From Flavobacterium tistrianum (GTDB taxonomy: Bacteria; Bacteroidota; Bacteroidia; Flavobacteriales; Flavobacteriaceae), in the NCBI RefSeq assembly GCF_003254545.1, contig NZ_QJRH01000069.1:124001-188000 (forward strand): a stretch of DNA of 64,000 nt, in the 5' to 3' direction. Both the position numbers and the translations under genes were made by a program. How positions within the stretch are numbered: position 1 is the first letter of the stretch; each line of letters starts with the position of its first letter. Of this stretch, positions 50,045 through 58,161 are shown piece after piece. The notes under the pieces are model-generated. The model did not search any database. It was given only the letters and a program-made list of their open reading frames with translations, and was not told the origin of the DNA.

Positions 50045-50458
50045 CTATTTTTTTGCGGAAAGATAATCTTGAAGCAGAATTGTGGCAGAAATTTCATCTA
50101 TTAAACCTTTGTTCTGACGCTGTTTTTTACTTAAACCACTGTCGATCATGGTTTGAAATGCCATTTTTGAAGTAAAACGTTCATCAACACGAATCACTTT
50201 CATGTCTGGAAAGATATTCGAAAAATGTTTTGCAAAGCCATTAATTACAGAAGCACTTTCAGATGGCTGACCGTTCATCTGTTTGGGTTCGCCAATCAAA
50301 ACCGCTTCGACTTTTTCTTTAGCAAAATAATCTTTTAAAAAGTCAACTAAAGTGTGTGTAGGAATTGTTGTTAAGCCCGAAGCAATAATCTGCATTTCGT
50401 CTGTAACTGCAATTCCTGTGCGTTTTTGTCCGTAATCTATTGAAAGGATTCTTGGCAT
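50045..50458 (-). CDS. ruvX: Putative pre-16S rRNA nuclease / Holliday junction resolvase-like protein
   Basis: A 137-aa YqgF/RuvX protein with RNase H fold. The first catalytic Asp is in ILSIDYGQKRTGIAVTD, the Glu in AVLIGEPKQMNG, and later VDERFTSKMA and KGLIDEISATILLQDYL carry the remaining acidic residue. YqgF acts in 5' maturation of 16S rRNA. It follows the toxin-antitoxin pair on the same strand with a gap of about 45 bases, so it may be partly read through from it. Confidence 0.95.
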   Translation of the reverse strand: MPRILSIDYGQKRTGIAVTDEMQIIASGLTTIPTHTLVDFLKDYFAKEKVEAVLIGEPKQMNGQPSESASVINGFAKHFSNIFPDMKVIRVDERFTSKMAFQTMIDSGLSKKQRQNKGLIDEISATILLQDYLSAKK

Positions 50459-50502
50459 TTTATTTAGATGTTGTAAAAGGTTAGAAAGTAAAATTATAAT
50501 CT

Positions 50503-50784
50503 TTAAAGAGAGTTTTTATATTTTATAAAACTGAAAACGAAAACAATGTTTTTATCGATATCAACCTCATAAACAGAAACGTAACCTTTAAAAACATAAT
50601 CCCTAATATTTTCATTATCAAAATATCTTGATTTTTTAAAAAGAAAAGGATGTTTTAAATCTTTTTTAATACTTCTAAGCAAATCTTTCCTAAACTTTAA
50701 CGCTGCTCTAGGTTTATCTTTATAAATATAATGAACTTGTTCTTTTAATAACTCTAAAAATTCATTCGAAATTTTAATTGTCAT
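50503..50784 (-). CDS. RelE/ParE-family toxin
   Basis: A 93-aa protein with the RelE/ParE fold pattern: N-terminal ISNEFLELLKEQVHYIYKDK, helices with AALKFRKDLLRSIKKDLKHP, then strands IRDYVFKGYVSVYEVDIDKN and VFVFSFIKYKNSL. A conserved C-terminal basic/aromatic end is present. It overlaps the antitoxin gene by 11 bases and follows it, the usual order. Whether it is a ribosome-dependent RNase (RelE) or gyrase inhibitor (ParE) cannot be told from sequence. Confidence 0.82.
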   Translation of the reverse strand: MTIKISNEFLELLKEQVHYIYKDKPRAALKFRKDLLRSIKKDLKHPFLFKKSRYFDNENIRDYVFKGYVSVYEVDIDKNIVFVFSFIKYKNSL

Positions 50785-51007
50785 ATTCCGAAAATGTATT
50801 GTCTAAAATTGAATCTGCCTCGTCTATTGAATACAATTTTTCATTACCACTTTTTAATTTAGCATAAGCTGCATGCACTTTTTTCTTATCATTTTCAAAA
50901 TCAGAATCTTCTTCAATAATTGTCAATTCATTAGGAGAAAATTCACTTAATAACTTAAGCACTTTCTCTCTAATTTCTGGCTGAAATTCTAATCTAATCG
51001 CTTCCAT
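50774..51007 (-). CDS. Antitoxin of the RelE/ParE-type pair
   Basis: A 77-aa acidic protein (EFQPEIREKVLKLLSEFSPN; EEDSDFENDKKKVHAAYAKL; ending in YSIDEADSILDNTF). No clear DNA-binding ribbon-helix-helix is visible; the C-terminal half is likely the toxin-wrapping part. Its position and overlap with the toxin gene define the role. Similar short acidic antitoxins are widespread in Bacteroidota. Confidence 0.72.
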   Translation of the reverse strand: MEAIRLEFQPEIREKVLKLLSEFSPNELTIIEEDSDFENDKKKVHAAYAKLKSGNEKLYSIDEADSILDNTFSEYDN

Positions 51008-51072
51008 AACACTTCAATTTTACAACACAAATATAAATCTTTTTAAATTCATGTTTTTTAAATTAAACTTAA

Positions 51073-51106
51073 AAAAATCCGCCCTGAAAACTCAAGACGG
51101 ATTTTT
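51073..51106 (-). terminator. Terminator after the PAS-domain gene
   Basis: Stem AAAAATCCG (51073-51081) / CGGATTTTT (51098-51106); T-run on the minus strand. It separates the PAS gene from the antitoxin gene. Confidence 0.8.
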
Positions 51107-51139
51107 ATCCAAATATTCAAACCTAAAAAATAACTCAAT

Positions 51140-51772
51140 TTATCTTCCGAACAAACGGCTGAAAAAACCTCTGTGTTCTTCTTCCTCTCCTGCATCCTCT
51201 TCTTCAGAATAATTAGCAAACTTAGATTGTGACTTTTCATGTTCGTAAATCAGCTCCTTAATATATTCAACGTAAGTCCTCTTCTTCTCTTCTAAGAATC
51301 CGATCAAGTACTTTTCGCTAAACTCTACTCCGCTTGCTGCCTCGATTTGTAATAACTTTTTATACAAAGGCTCAATATGCAATGCAATTACTTCTTGTGG
51401 CACGGCTTGTCTTCTTCCGAAATAATTTACAATAACGTCATTTTCGTCTCTGGCAATTTCAAAATCTGTAATTACCCAATAGTATCTTCCAGACTTTGCA
51501 AGGTTTTTTACAATAGCGTGAAAGTTTTTGCCGTTTTTAAGATTTTCCCACAGTACTTTAAAAATTACTTTTGGCATATCCGGGTGACGTATGATATTAT
51601 GAGGTTGTCCCATTAATTCATAGTCTTCGTAACCACAAACATCTACAAATACTTCATTGGCGTATTCTATAATTCCGTATGCGTTTGTTTTACTCATAAT
51701 AACCTGAGTTTTATCCCAGCTTACTTCTTTATCTATAATTACTCTGTTTTGAAGGTGATTTTCTTGATTCAT
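51140..51772 (-). CDS. Aer-type PAS domain protein
   Basis: A 210-aa cytoplasmic sensor-like protein. Residues ~25-130 are a PAS fold of the aerotaxis-receptor kind (GIIEYANEVFVDVCGYEDYE; IIRHPDMPKVIFKVLWENLK; GRYYWVITDFEIARDENDV). The rest is helical with an acidic stretch and the end RGFFSRLFGR. No kinase, HAMP or methyl-accepting domain, so the output is unknown; Aer-type PAS domains bind FAD and sense redox. Monocistronic, ended by a strong hairpin. Confidence 0.85.
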   Translation of the reverse strand: MNQENHLQNRVIIDKEVSWDKTQVIMSKTNAYGIIEYANEVFVDVCGYEDYELMGQPHNIIRHPDMPKVIFKVLWENLKNGKNFHAIVKNLAKSGRYYWVITDFEIARDENDVIVNYFGRRQAVPQEVIALHIEPLYKKLLQIEAASGVEFSEKYLIGFLEEKKRTYVEYIKELIYEHEKSQSKFANYSEEEDAGEEEEHRGFFSRLFGR

Positions 51773-52010
51773 ATTTTACTGCTTATATGATTATTTATGG
51801 AATGGAATGTTGATCAACTCTGCGAAATTAAAGTGAAGAAAAAAGAGAAATCCTGACTTTTGTCATATTTTGATATAAAAAAAACTTCTAGTGGTAATAA
51901 TATTAACCGAAAACACATGCGCACCTCTTCTACTTTACAAATAAGAAACAAAAAGTTAAATCTGTAACATTTTCAAGTGGTTTTGCTTTTTTGCATTTCT
52001 ACAAATACGT

Positions 52011-52018
52011 TATCTTTG
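52011..52018 (+). promoter_or_regulatory. -7 element TATCTTTG of dapD
   Basis: Perfect TAnnTTTG with TTG at 51991-51993 (17-base spacing); start codon 16 bases downstream. Confidence 0.7.
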
Positions 52019-52034
52019 CCAAAAAATTAAACGT

Positions 52035-52850
52035 ATGAATTCTTTACAGACTATAATTGAACAAGCTTGGGAAAACAGAGCTTTATTGCAAGAAACTACA
52101 ACTACTGACGCCATTAGAGAAGTTATCGAATTGGTAGATGCAGGAAAATTACGTGTTGCTGAACCAGTTGGTGACAAATGGCAAGTAAACGAATGGGTTA
52201 AAAAGGCAGTTGTAATGTATTTCCCGATTCAGAAAATGGAAACATGGGAATCTGGTATTTTTGAATACCACGACAAAATGTTGCTAAAAAGAAATTATGC
52301 TGAAAAAGGAATCCGCGTGGTACCAAATGCTGTTGCGCGTTATGGCGCTTACATCTCAAGCGGTGTAATCTTAATGCCAAGTTACGTAAACATTGGGGCT
52401 TATGTAGACGAAGGAACAATGGTTGATACTTGGGCAACTGTAGGAAGCTGTGCTCAAATTGGTAAAAACGTTCACTTAAGCGGTGGTGTTGGTATTGGTG
52501 GTGTTCTTGAGCCATTGCAAGCAGCTCCAGTAATTATTGAAGACGGTGCTTTTATCGGTTCTCGTTGTATTGTTGTTGAAGGTGTTCACGTTGGTAAAGA
52601 AGCAGTTCTTGGAGCTAACGTATGTTTGACAGCATCTACTAAAATTATCGACGTTACGGGCGATGAACCAGTTGAAATGAAAGGTTACGTACCTGCTCGT
52701 TCTGTGGTTATCCCTGGAAGCTACACTAAGAAATTTGCTGCTGGAGAATATCAAGTTCCTTGTGCCTTAATCATTGGAACTCGTAAACCATCTACAGATT
52801 TAAAAACTTCTTTAAACAATGCACTTCGTGAGTACGATGTTGCAGTTTAA
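52035..52850 (+). CDS. dapD: Tetrahydrodipicolinate N-succinyltransferase
   Basis: Succinyl-CoA-dependent step of lysine and diaminopimelate synthesis. The 271-aa protein shows the N-terminal helical domain and the left-handed β-helix of hexapeptide repeats (GAYISSGVILMPSYVNIGAY; VDTWATVGSCAQIGKNVHLS; GFIGSRC-type turns). KGYVPARSVVIPGSYTKKF is a further signature. Length is normal. It uses the same aspartate semialdehyde pool as the thr operon. Own promoter and terminator. Confidence 0.96.
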   Translation: MNSLQTIIEQAWENRALLQETTTTDAIREVIELVDAGKLRVAEPVGDKWQVNEWVKKAVVMYFPIQKMETWESGIFEYHDKMLLKRNYAEKGIRVVPNAVARYGAYISSGVILMPSYVNIGAYVDEGTMVDTWATVGSCAQIGKNVHLSGGVGIGGVLEPLQAAPVIIEDGAFIGSRCIVVEGVHVGKEAVLGANVCLTASTKIIDVTGDEPVEMKGYVPARSVVIPGSYTKKFAAGEYQVPCALIIGTRKPSTDLKTSLNNALREYDVAV

Positions 52851-52874
52851 TTGATATAAAAATCTTAATACACT

Positions 52875-52900
52875 AGGGCGGTCTTTACCGCTCTTTTTTT
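52875..52900 (+). terminator. Terminator after dapD
   Basis: Stem AGGGCGGT / ACCGCTCT with one G-T pair, loop of four, T-run to 52900. Confidence 0.85.
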
Positions 52901-53022
52901 ATACCAGCAAACAAATAATAAATAAAAATCTTACAAACATGTAAAAGTAAGAAAATTATACTATTTTGCGCTTTTTTAAATGTCTTCTAAAAGCATGTTG
53001 ACTCTTTATTAAACGCATATTA

Positions 53023-53659
53023 ATGAAAAACTATACTTACAGTTTAAAAATATTTATATACCGATATTCTCTAATTTTTTTAATCTATCAGATTTGTAAT
53101 ATCTTCTTTTACCTATTAAACTCTAAATACTTTGACCATATAACAGTTGAAAATATATTAGGAAGTGTTTTGTTTGACTTATCTGCTATTTCATATCTAA
53201 CTTTTATATTCTTAATAGCACACGCAATTCCGGGAAACTTTAAGTATCGCAAAACGTATCAAATCGTATTAAAAATTTCTTTCTTTCTAATAAATCTTTT
53301 ATTCATTGCAGCAAATCTCATTGACATTATATATTTCCGATTCACAGGAAGAAGAAGCACCTTTAGCATGATTACCGCAAAAGGAATGGAAAAAGAAGCA
53401 TTAGGCTTGTTTTTTTCTTTTGCCAAAGAATTTTGGTATATCCTTTTACTGTTCATTATCTTAAGTATCTTTTTTTGGAAATCGATACCTAATTTCAAAA
53501 ACAAAAACGAAATAAAAGTTTCACAAAAGAAAAATTCCTAAAGCAATCTTTTTACTTTCTCACTTCAATACCTATAAAACACAAGAAATTTCAAATTTTT
53601 TGAAAGCCTACATTCAAAATTTTAACGAAAGAGTAATTGATAATAAACTTGGTTTCTAA
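53023..53659 (+). pseudogene. Deleted LTA synthase/sulfatase-family gene remnant
   Basis: The 5' part (53023-53541, 172 aa) encodes only the N-terminal membrane domain of LTA-synthase-family proteins: about five helices with ILGSVLFDLSAISYLTFIFL and the typical NLIDIIYFRFTGRRSTFSMI. It stops at 53539-53541. Another frame then reads through to TAA 53657-53659 and ends LKAYIQNFNERVIDNKLGF, which matches the C-terminal tail of the same family. The ~400-residue periplasmic sulfatase/phosphotransferase domain is missing. An internal deletion with frame change explains this. The last bases overlap the stop of the convergent glycosyltransferase gene. Confidence 0.72.
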
Positions 53660-54411
53660 TTATCCTTTTTTGCTTTTTGAAGTTTTATAAGTTTAGCATA
53701 TTTCATGTAAGAGAAAGAGGCTTGCATCATCGAAAATGTAAATCCATCCAATCCGTTTAAGAAACCTTTTTTAAAAAAATAACACCTTACAAAAGACACT
53801 GTTCCATTTAAAACTGGTTTAAAACCATTTATCCTTTTCCCTTGATCGTAAAGCTGCTGCGCGTGCCATGTAGAATATAAATTTTTCTTATTGATGAATT
53901 GCTCAAAACTGTCCCAAGCATAGTGATGTATATGCACTTTTAAATGTGCCTTATTGTTGCCCGAAACCTTTTGATGCACTCTGTCTTTTGAAGGGGAAGC
54001 TGTTGTTTTATTAAAAAAACGCGCTGTTTTATCAGGATACCAACCTGCAAAATTTATTTTCTTTTCTCCTAAATAATTGTACAATCTAAAAGTAAAAACA
54101 TCAAAACTTTGATTTTTATATTTTCCTGACAATATAAAATCCTCAGCATCTTTGGCCAAAATTTCGTCAGCGTCCATATTTAGAATCCAATCATTTTTAC
54201 AATACTGCAATCCATGAATTCTTTGAGGCCCATCTCCTAAAAACGGTTGGGAGATAACTTTAGCTCCTTTTTCTTCTGCAATTTTTACTGTATTATCAGC
54301 GCTCAATGAATCTATAACAATAACTTCATCACAAATTCTAAACAGAGCATCTATACATTTCCCTATATTTTTTTCCTCATTATAGGCTATTACTAATCCA
54401 CTGATTTCCAT
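53656..54411 (-). CDS. Glycosyltransferase family 2, WaaE/KdtX-like (copy A)
   Basis: A 251-aa enzyme that transfers a sugar, probably onto LPS/LOS core. GT-A fold: ISGLVIAYNEEKNIGKCIDA, DEVIVIDSLSADNTVKIAEE, the nucleotide-sugar Asp motif in WILNMDADEIL, and AGWYPDKTARFFNK. The C-terminal region (CYFFKKGFLNGLDGFTFSMM) is the usual membrane-associated tail. It is a close paralogue of the gene at 55430. It directly follows a polysaccharide deacetylase gene (nine bases). Confidence 0.9.
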   Translation of the reverse strand: MEISGLVIAYNEEKNIGKCIDALFRICDEVIVIDSLSADNTVKIAEEKGAKVISQPFLGDGPQRIHGLQYCKNDWILNMDADEILAKDAEDFILSGKYKNQSFDVFTFRLYNYLGEKKINFAGWYPDKTARFFNKTTASPSKDRVHQKVSGNNKAHLKVHIHHYAWDSFEQFINKKNLYSTWHAQQLYDQGKRINGFKPVLNGTVSFVRCYFFKKGFLNGLDGFTFSMMQASFSYMKYAKLIKLQKAKKDN

Positions 54412-54420
54412 ACTTTATTC

Positions 54421-55134
54421 TCAAAATAACTTAAGTTTTCCTACTCTCAATTTTAACCTAAATCTAAACAAACTGTCTTCTCCTTTGATATCTATTCTTT
54501 TAACCAAATAATTATTTTTAAAAGGAAATTTATTCACTCTGTTTCCTATTCTCAAGCCATAGTTTATACCATTCTCGCGCATCATTTTTTCAAAAACACT
54601 AAATTGAGCCTCTTTCTTAGCATAATTGCCAAAAGGATATGCCAAAACAGGTTTTATATCTAGTTCATATTCTTTAATAAAGTTATTTGATTTAGTAAAG
54701 TCTGCTTCTAACTCCTCTCTTGATAATGAACCATATCTTTTATGTTCAAAAGAGTGATATCCTAACTCAATTAAATTGCTATTTAAGCCTTTCAATTGCT
54801 CCACACTCATTATTTTTTCTTTTCCTTCAATCCAGTAATCAAAATTCCCAACAAAAGAAAAAGGCACAAAAAAAGAAGCTTTTAATTTATACTTTTCAAG
54901 CAAAGGCACAGCGTAAAGTAGCTGACACTCTGTAGCGTCATCAAAAGTTATAATGATGCTTTTTGAAGGGAGACGTTTTAAATTCTCCAAATCCCTAAAA
55001 TGAAATGTGGTGTAATTATTGTCACGAAGAAATTTTAGTTGCGACTCTAATTTTGAAACAGAAATACTTAAGCCCAAAGATTTATCTTCATCTTGAACTA
55101 CATTATGATACATTAAGATTGGCAGCTTTGACAT
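54421..55134 (-). CDS. Polysaccharide deacetylase family protein
   Basis: A 237-aa carbohydrate esterase 4 (NodB homology) protein. It starts LPILMYHNVVQDED, has the catalytic metal-binding motif TFDDATEC (residues ~75) and the His pair in ELGYHSFEHKRYGS, and later VLAYPFGNYAK. No signal peptide, so probably cytoplasmic, acting on lipid-linked or nucleotide sugars. It heads a two-gene operon with GT2 copy A. Confidence 0.88.
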   Translation of the reverse strand: MSKLPILMYHNVVQDEDKSLGLSISVSKLESQLKFLRDNNYTTFHFRDLENLKRLPSKSIIITFDDATECQLLYAVPLLEKYKLKASFFVPFSFVGNFDYWIEGKEKIMSVEQLKGLNSNLIELGYHSFEHKRYGSLSREELEADFTKSNNFIKEYELDIKPVLAYPFGNYAKKEAQFSVFEKMMRENGINYGLRIGNRVNKFPFKNNYLVKRIDIKGEDSLFRFRLKLRVGKLKLF

Positions 55135-55360
55135 GCTTTTTTCTTACAAATCTATAAGATTAACAGCATAATTTATTGCTCCAAATAAAAATTAAGCAAA
55201 AAATAATATTGGTAGAAAACACATACTCTTTAAATCATTTTTATATTAGTAAAAAACTGAATATCAATAGATTAAAAAATTAATTTGTATTAAGAAAAGA
55301 TTACGTAATTTTATAAAACGGTACTATTTTAGAGGAAATAAAAAAACGTCTTAGACACAC

Positions 55361-55409
55361 TTATTTTTTTGCTTAACCAGCGGTGATACTCAGTTAAGCA
55401 AAAAAATAA
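55361..55409. terminator. Terminator after GT2 copy B (possibly bidirectional)
   Basis: A perfect 17-bp inverted repeat (55361-55377 / 55393-55409) with seven-base T and A runs inside the stem. The remaining 55135-55360 spacer is AT-rich with no gene seen. Confidence 0.8.
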
Positions 55410-55429
55410 AACATTTGTGTTCTTTATTT

Positions 55430-56179
55430 TTATTTTAGCGTTTTTTGAAGTTTAAAAAGCTTGGCATATTTCATGTAGGAGAAGAAAGCCTGAATCATTG
55501 CGATTGATAGCCCGTCAAGACCATTGAAAATTCCTTTTTTAAAGAAATAACAGCGAACAAAAGCTACAGTACCATTAAGAACAGGTTTAAATGCATTAAT
55601 TCTTTTTCCTTGATCAAACAACTGCTGTGCATGCCATCCAGAATATTGATTCTTTTTAGCAATAATCTGATCTAACGAATCCCAGCCATAGTGTAAAATA
55701 TGTACAGCAACCTTTTTTTCATTTTGAGTTACAATTTTCTGATGTACTTTAGAATCTGAAGGATGAGCTGTTTGCTTATTAAAAAAACGAACTTTGTGAT
55801 CTGGATACCATCCTGAGAAATCAATTAATTTATCTGCTAAAAAGTTTTTTACCCTAAAACTAAAAGCATCATAATTTCCTTCCAAATACTTTTTATTTAA
55901 AATAAATTCTTCTGCATCTTTATCTAAAAATTCATCTGCATCAAGATTTAAGATCCAGTCATTTTTACAAAAAGGCAATCCGTGTGTACGTTGTGGGCCA
56001 TCTCCTAAAAATGCCTGCTGAATAACTTGTGCTCCTTTTTCTTTAGCTATTTCTACCGTGCGATCTTTACTGAAAGAGTCCACAATAATAACTTCGTCAC
56101 AAACTTTAAATAAAGCATCTATACATTTTCCAATGTTTTTTTCTTCATTGAAAGTAATAACTAAACCGCTAATTCCCAT
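55430..56179 (-). CDS. Glycosyltransferase family 2, WaaE/KdtX-like (copy B)
   Basis: A 249-aa paralogue of copy A with the same motifs: ISGLVITFNEEKNIGKCIDA, DEVIIVDSFSKDRTVEIAKE, WILNLDADEFLDKDA, SGWYPDHKVRFFNK, and the tail KKGIFNGLDGLSIAMIQAFF. The two copies are similar along the full length, implying a duplication around the deacetylase gene. Likely a core-oligosaccharide glycosyltransferase; acceptor unknown. Confidence 0.9.
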   Translation of the reverse strand: MGISGLVITFNEEKNIGKCIDALFKVCDEVIIVDSFSKDRTVEIAKEKGAQVIQQAFLGDGPQRTHGLPFCKNDWILNLDADEFLDKDAEEFILNKKYLEGNYDAFSFRVKNFLADKLIDFSGWYPDHKVRFFNKQTAHPSDSKVHQKIVTQNEKKVAVHILHYGWDSLDQIIAKKNQYSGWHAQQLFDQGKRINAFKPVLNGTVAFVRCYFFKKGIFNGLDGLSIAMIQAFFSYMKYAKLFKLQKTLK

Positions 56180-56304
56180 TTATAAATTTTAATTTGTTGA
56201 GCACAAAAATATAACTTTTTAATTTAGTAAAATCTTATTGCGCCCATCGCTTGTACACTTCACAAAATAGTTTGTACTTTAGCCTTCTAAATTGTATTAA
56301 AAAA

Positions 56305-57369
56305 ATGAGAATATTAGTCATTCAGCAAAAAAGAATCGGAGACGTTTTAACGAGCACAATTATTTGCAACAATCTTAAAGCCAAGTTTCCTGATTCTACA
56401 ATTGACTATATGTGTTACCCTAATTCGATTGATGTTCTGAAAGAAAATCCGAATATTGATAATATTATTCTGGTGACTAATAAAACTCGAAAATCTACTT
56501 TTGAATTCATTAAATTCATTTTTGAAATTCGAAGAAAAAAATATGATGCAGTAATAGACGTTTACAGTAAATTAGGAACTAGTCTAATCACATTTTTCTC
56601 TGGCGCAAAATACAAAGTTTCTTACCACAAATGGTACTCTAACATATTTTACAATTATAGCTACGAGCGTTTTGATGCCATAAAATCAGAATTTGGTTTG
56701 GCAATTGAAAATCGATTATTGCTTCTTAAACCTTTTTTCTCAGAAAAAATAACAAACGTAAAACCGAAAATCTTTTTAAAAGGATCTGAGATTGCTGAAG
56801 CTAAAAATACTTTAAAAAGCTACAATGTAGATCCTGAAAAACCAATCATTATGTTTGGAATTTTAGGAAGTGAGCATTACAAAACGTATCCGCTTGAAGG
56901 AATGGCAAAAATTATCGATTTTACCGTTGCCAAAACAAACGCTACCATTCTATTTAATTATATTCCAAACCAAAAAGAACAGGCTCTAGAAGTATATAAT
57001 CATTGTTCTGAAAAAACTAAAAAACATATCATTTTTGATTTATACGCTACAGATTTACGTCAGTTTTTAGCAATACTTTCGCAATGCGAAATGCTTATTG
57101 GAAACGAAGGAGGCGCTGTAAATATGGCAAAAGCCCTTGAGATTCCAACTTTCTCTATTTTCACTCCTTCTGTTAGAAAAGAAACATGGCAATTATTTGA
57201 AAATGAAGCAAAGAATGTTTCTGTTCATTTGAAAGATTTAAAGCCTGAAATCTACGAGAAGCATACAGAGCAATATATAAAAGAACATACTTTTGAATAT
57301 TATTCTGAATATCCTTTGGAATTGATGCTCCAAAAATTGGATACTTATTTTCAAGAATATAAAAATTGA
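56305..57369 (+). CDS. Glycosyltransferase family 9 (heptosyltransferase-like)
   Basis: A 354-aa GT-B enzyme. It begins MRILVIQQKRIGDVLTSTII, the GT9 signature with the catalytic Asp (GDV). Other segments: DAVIDVYSKLGTSLITFFSG, MFGILGSEHYKTYPLEGMAK, and the donor-binding GNEGGAVNMAKALEIPTFSI in the C-terminal domain. Family members add heptose to the LPS inner core; the sugar here is uncertain. ATG 56305 fits the family start; the frame upstream to 56251 is not conserved-looking. It is followed after 21 bases by a GT2 gene. Confidence 0.92.
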   Translation: MRILVIQQKRIGDVLTSTIICNNLKAKFPDSTIDYMCYPNSIDVLKENPNIDNIILVTNKTRKSTFEFIKFIFEIRRKKYDAVIDVYSKLGTSLITFFSGAKYKVSYHKWYSNIFYNYSYERFDAIKSEFGLAIENRLLLLKPFFSEKITNVKPKIFLKGSEIAEAKNTLKSYNVDPEKPIIMFGILGSEHYKTYPLEGMAKIIDFTVAKTNATILFNYIPNQKEQALEVYNHCSEKTKKHIIFDLYATDLRQFLAILSQCEMLIGNEGGAVNMAKALEIPTFSIFTPSVRKETWQLFENEAKNVSVHLKDLKPEIYEKHTEQYIKEHTFEYYSEYPLELMLQKLDTYFQEYKN

Positions 57370-57390
57370 GAAAAGTAAAAGGAATCTATA

Positions 57391-58161
57391 ATGAATAGTG
57401 AAAAGCAGAAATTATCAGTTCTGATTATTACGCTTAACGAAGAAAAGCATATAAAATCGCTTCTTGAAGACGTTGATTTTGCTGATGAAATAATTGTTGT
57501 TGATTCCTACAGCACTGACAAAACAGTAAGCATTGTTGAATCTTTCAAAAAGGTAAAATTAATTCAACATCCTTTTATAGATTATACTTCGCAGCGAAAT
57601 TTTGCTTTGGACCAAGTCAAAAATCAATGGGTTTTATTTATTGATGCCGACGAAAAACTCACACCAGAATTAAAGTCTGAAATCGTTACTGCAATTAATT
57701 CTAAAAATGCGGCAAGCGCTTATTTTATCTATCGCGTTTTTATGTTTAAAAACAGCAGATTAAATTTCAGCGGATGGCAGACTGATAAGATTTTTAGACT
57801 TTTTGATAAATTGAAGTGTCGATACAATGAAGAAAGAACTGTTCACGAAAAATTAATCGTCAACGGAGAAATTGCTTCATTAAAACATAAAATCATACAT
57901 TATTCTTATTCTTCCTATGAAGATTATAAATCAAAAATGTATAATTATGGAATCCTTAAAGCCAATGAAAAATTTGCAAAAGGAATGAAACCTCGATTTT
58001 TACTGAAGTTTCTCCATCCTTTATACACTTTCTTATATCAGTTTATAATCCGTTTTGGCTTTTTGGATGGCAGAAAAGGAGTAATTATTTGTTATTTGAA
58101 TGCCTATAGCGTTTATATTCGCTATAAAGAATTACGAAGAATTACTTCTTCCAGAACTTAA
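57391..58161 (+). CDS. Glycosyltransferase family 2, WaaE-like (copy C)
   Basis: A 256-aa GT-A enzyme: LSVLIITLNEEKHIKSLLED, ADEIIVVDSYSTDKTVSIVE, VLFIDADEKLTPEL and NFSGWQTDKIFRLFDK. It belongs to the same broad group as copies A and B but is clearly more diverged. It is the second gene of an operon with the GT9 gene. The 3' end overlaps the convergent kinase-like gene by 20 bases. Confidence 0.9.
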   Translation: MNSEKQKLSVLIITLNEEKHIKSLLEDVDFADEIIVVDSYSTDKTVSIVESFKKVKLIQHPFIDYTSQRNFALDQVKNQWVLFIDADEKLTPELKSEIVTAINSKNAASAYFIYRVFMFKNSRLNFSGWQTDKIFRLFDKLKCRYNEERTVHEKLIVNGEIASLKHKIIHYSYSSYEDYKSKMYNYGILKANEKFAKGMKPRFLLKFLHPLYTFLYQFIIRFGFLDGRKGVIICYLNAYSVYIRYKELRRITSSRT

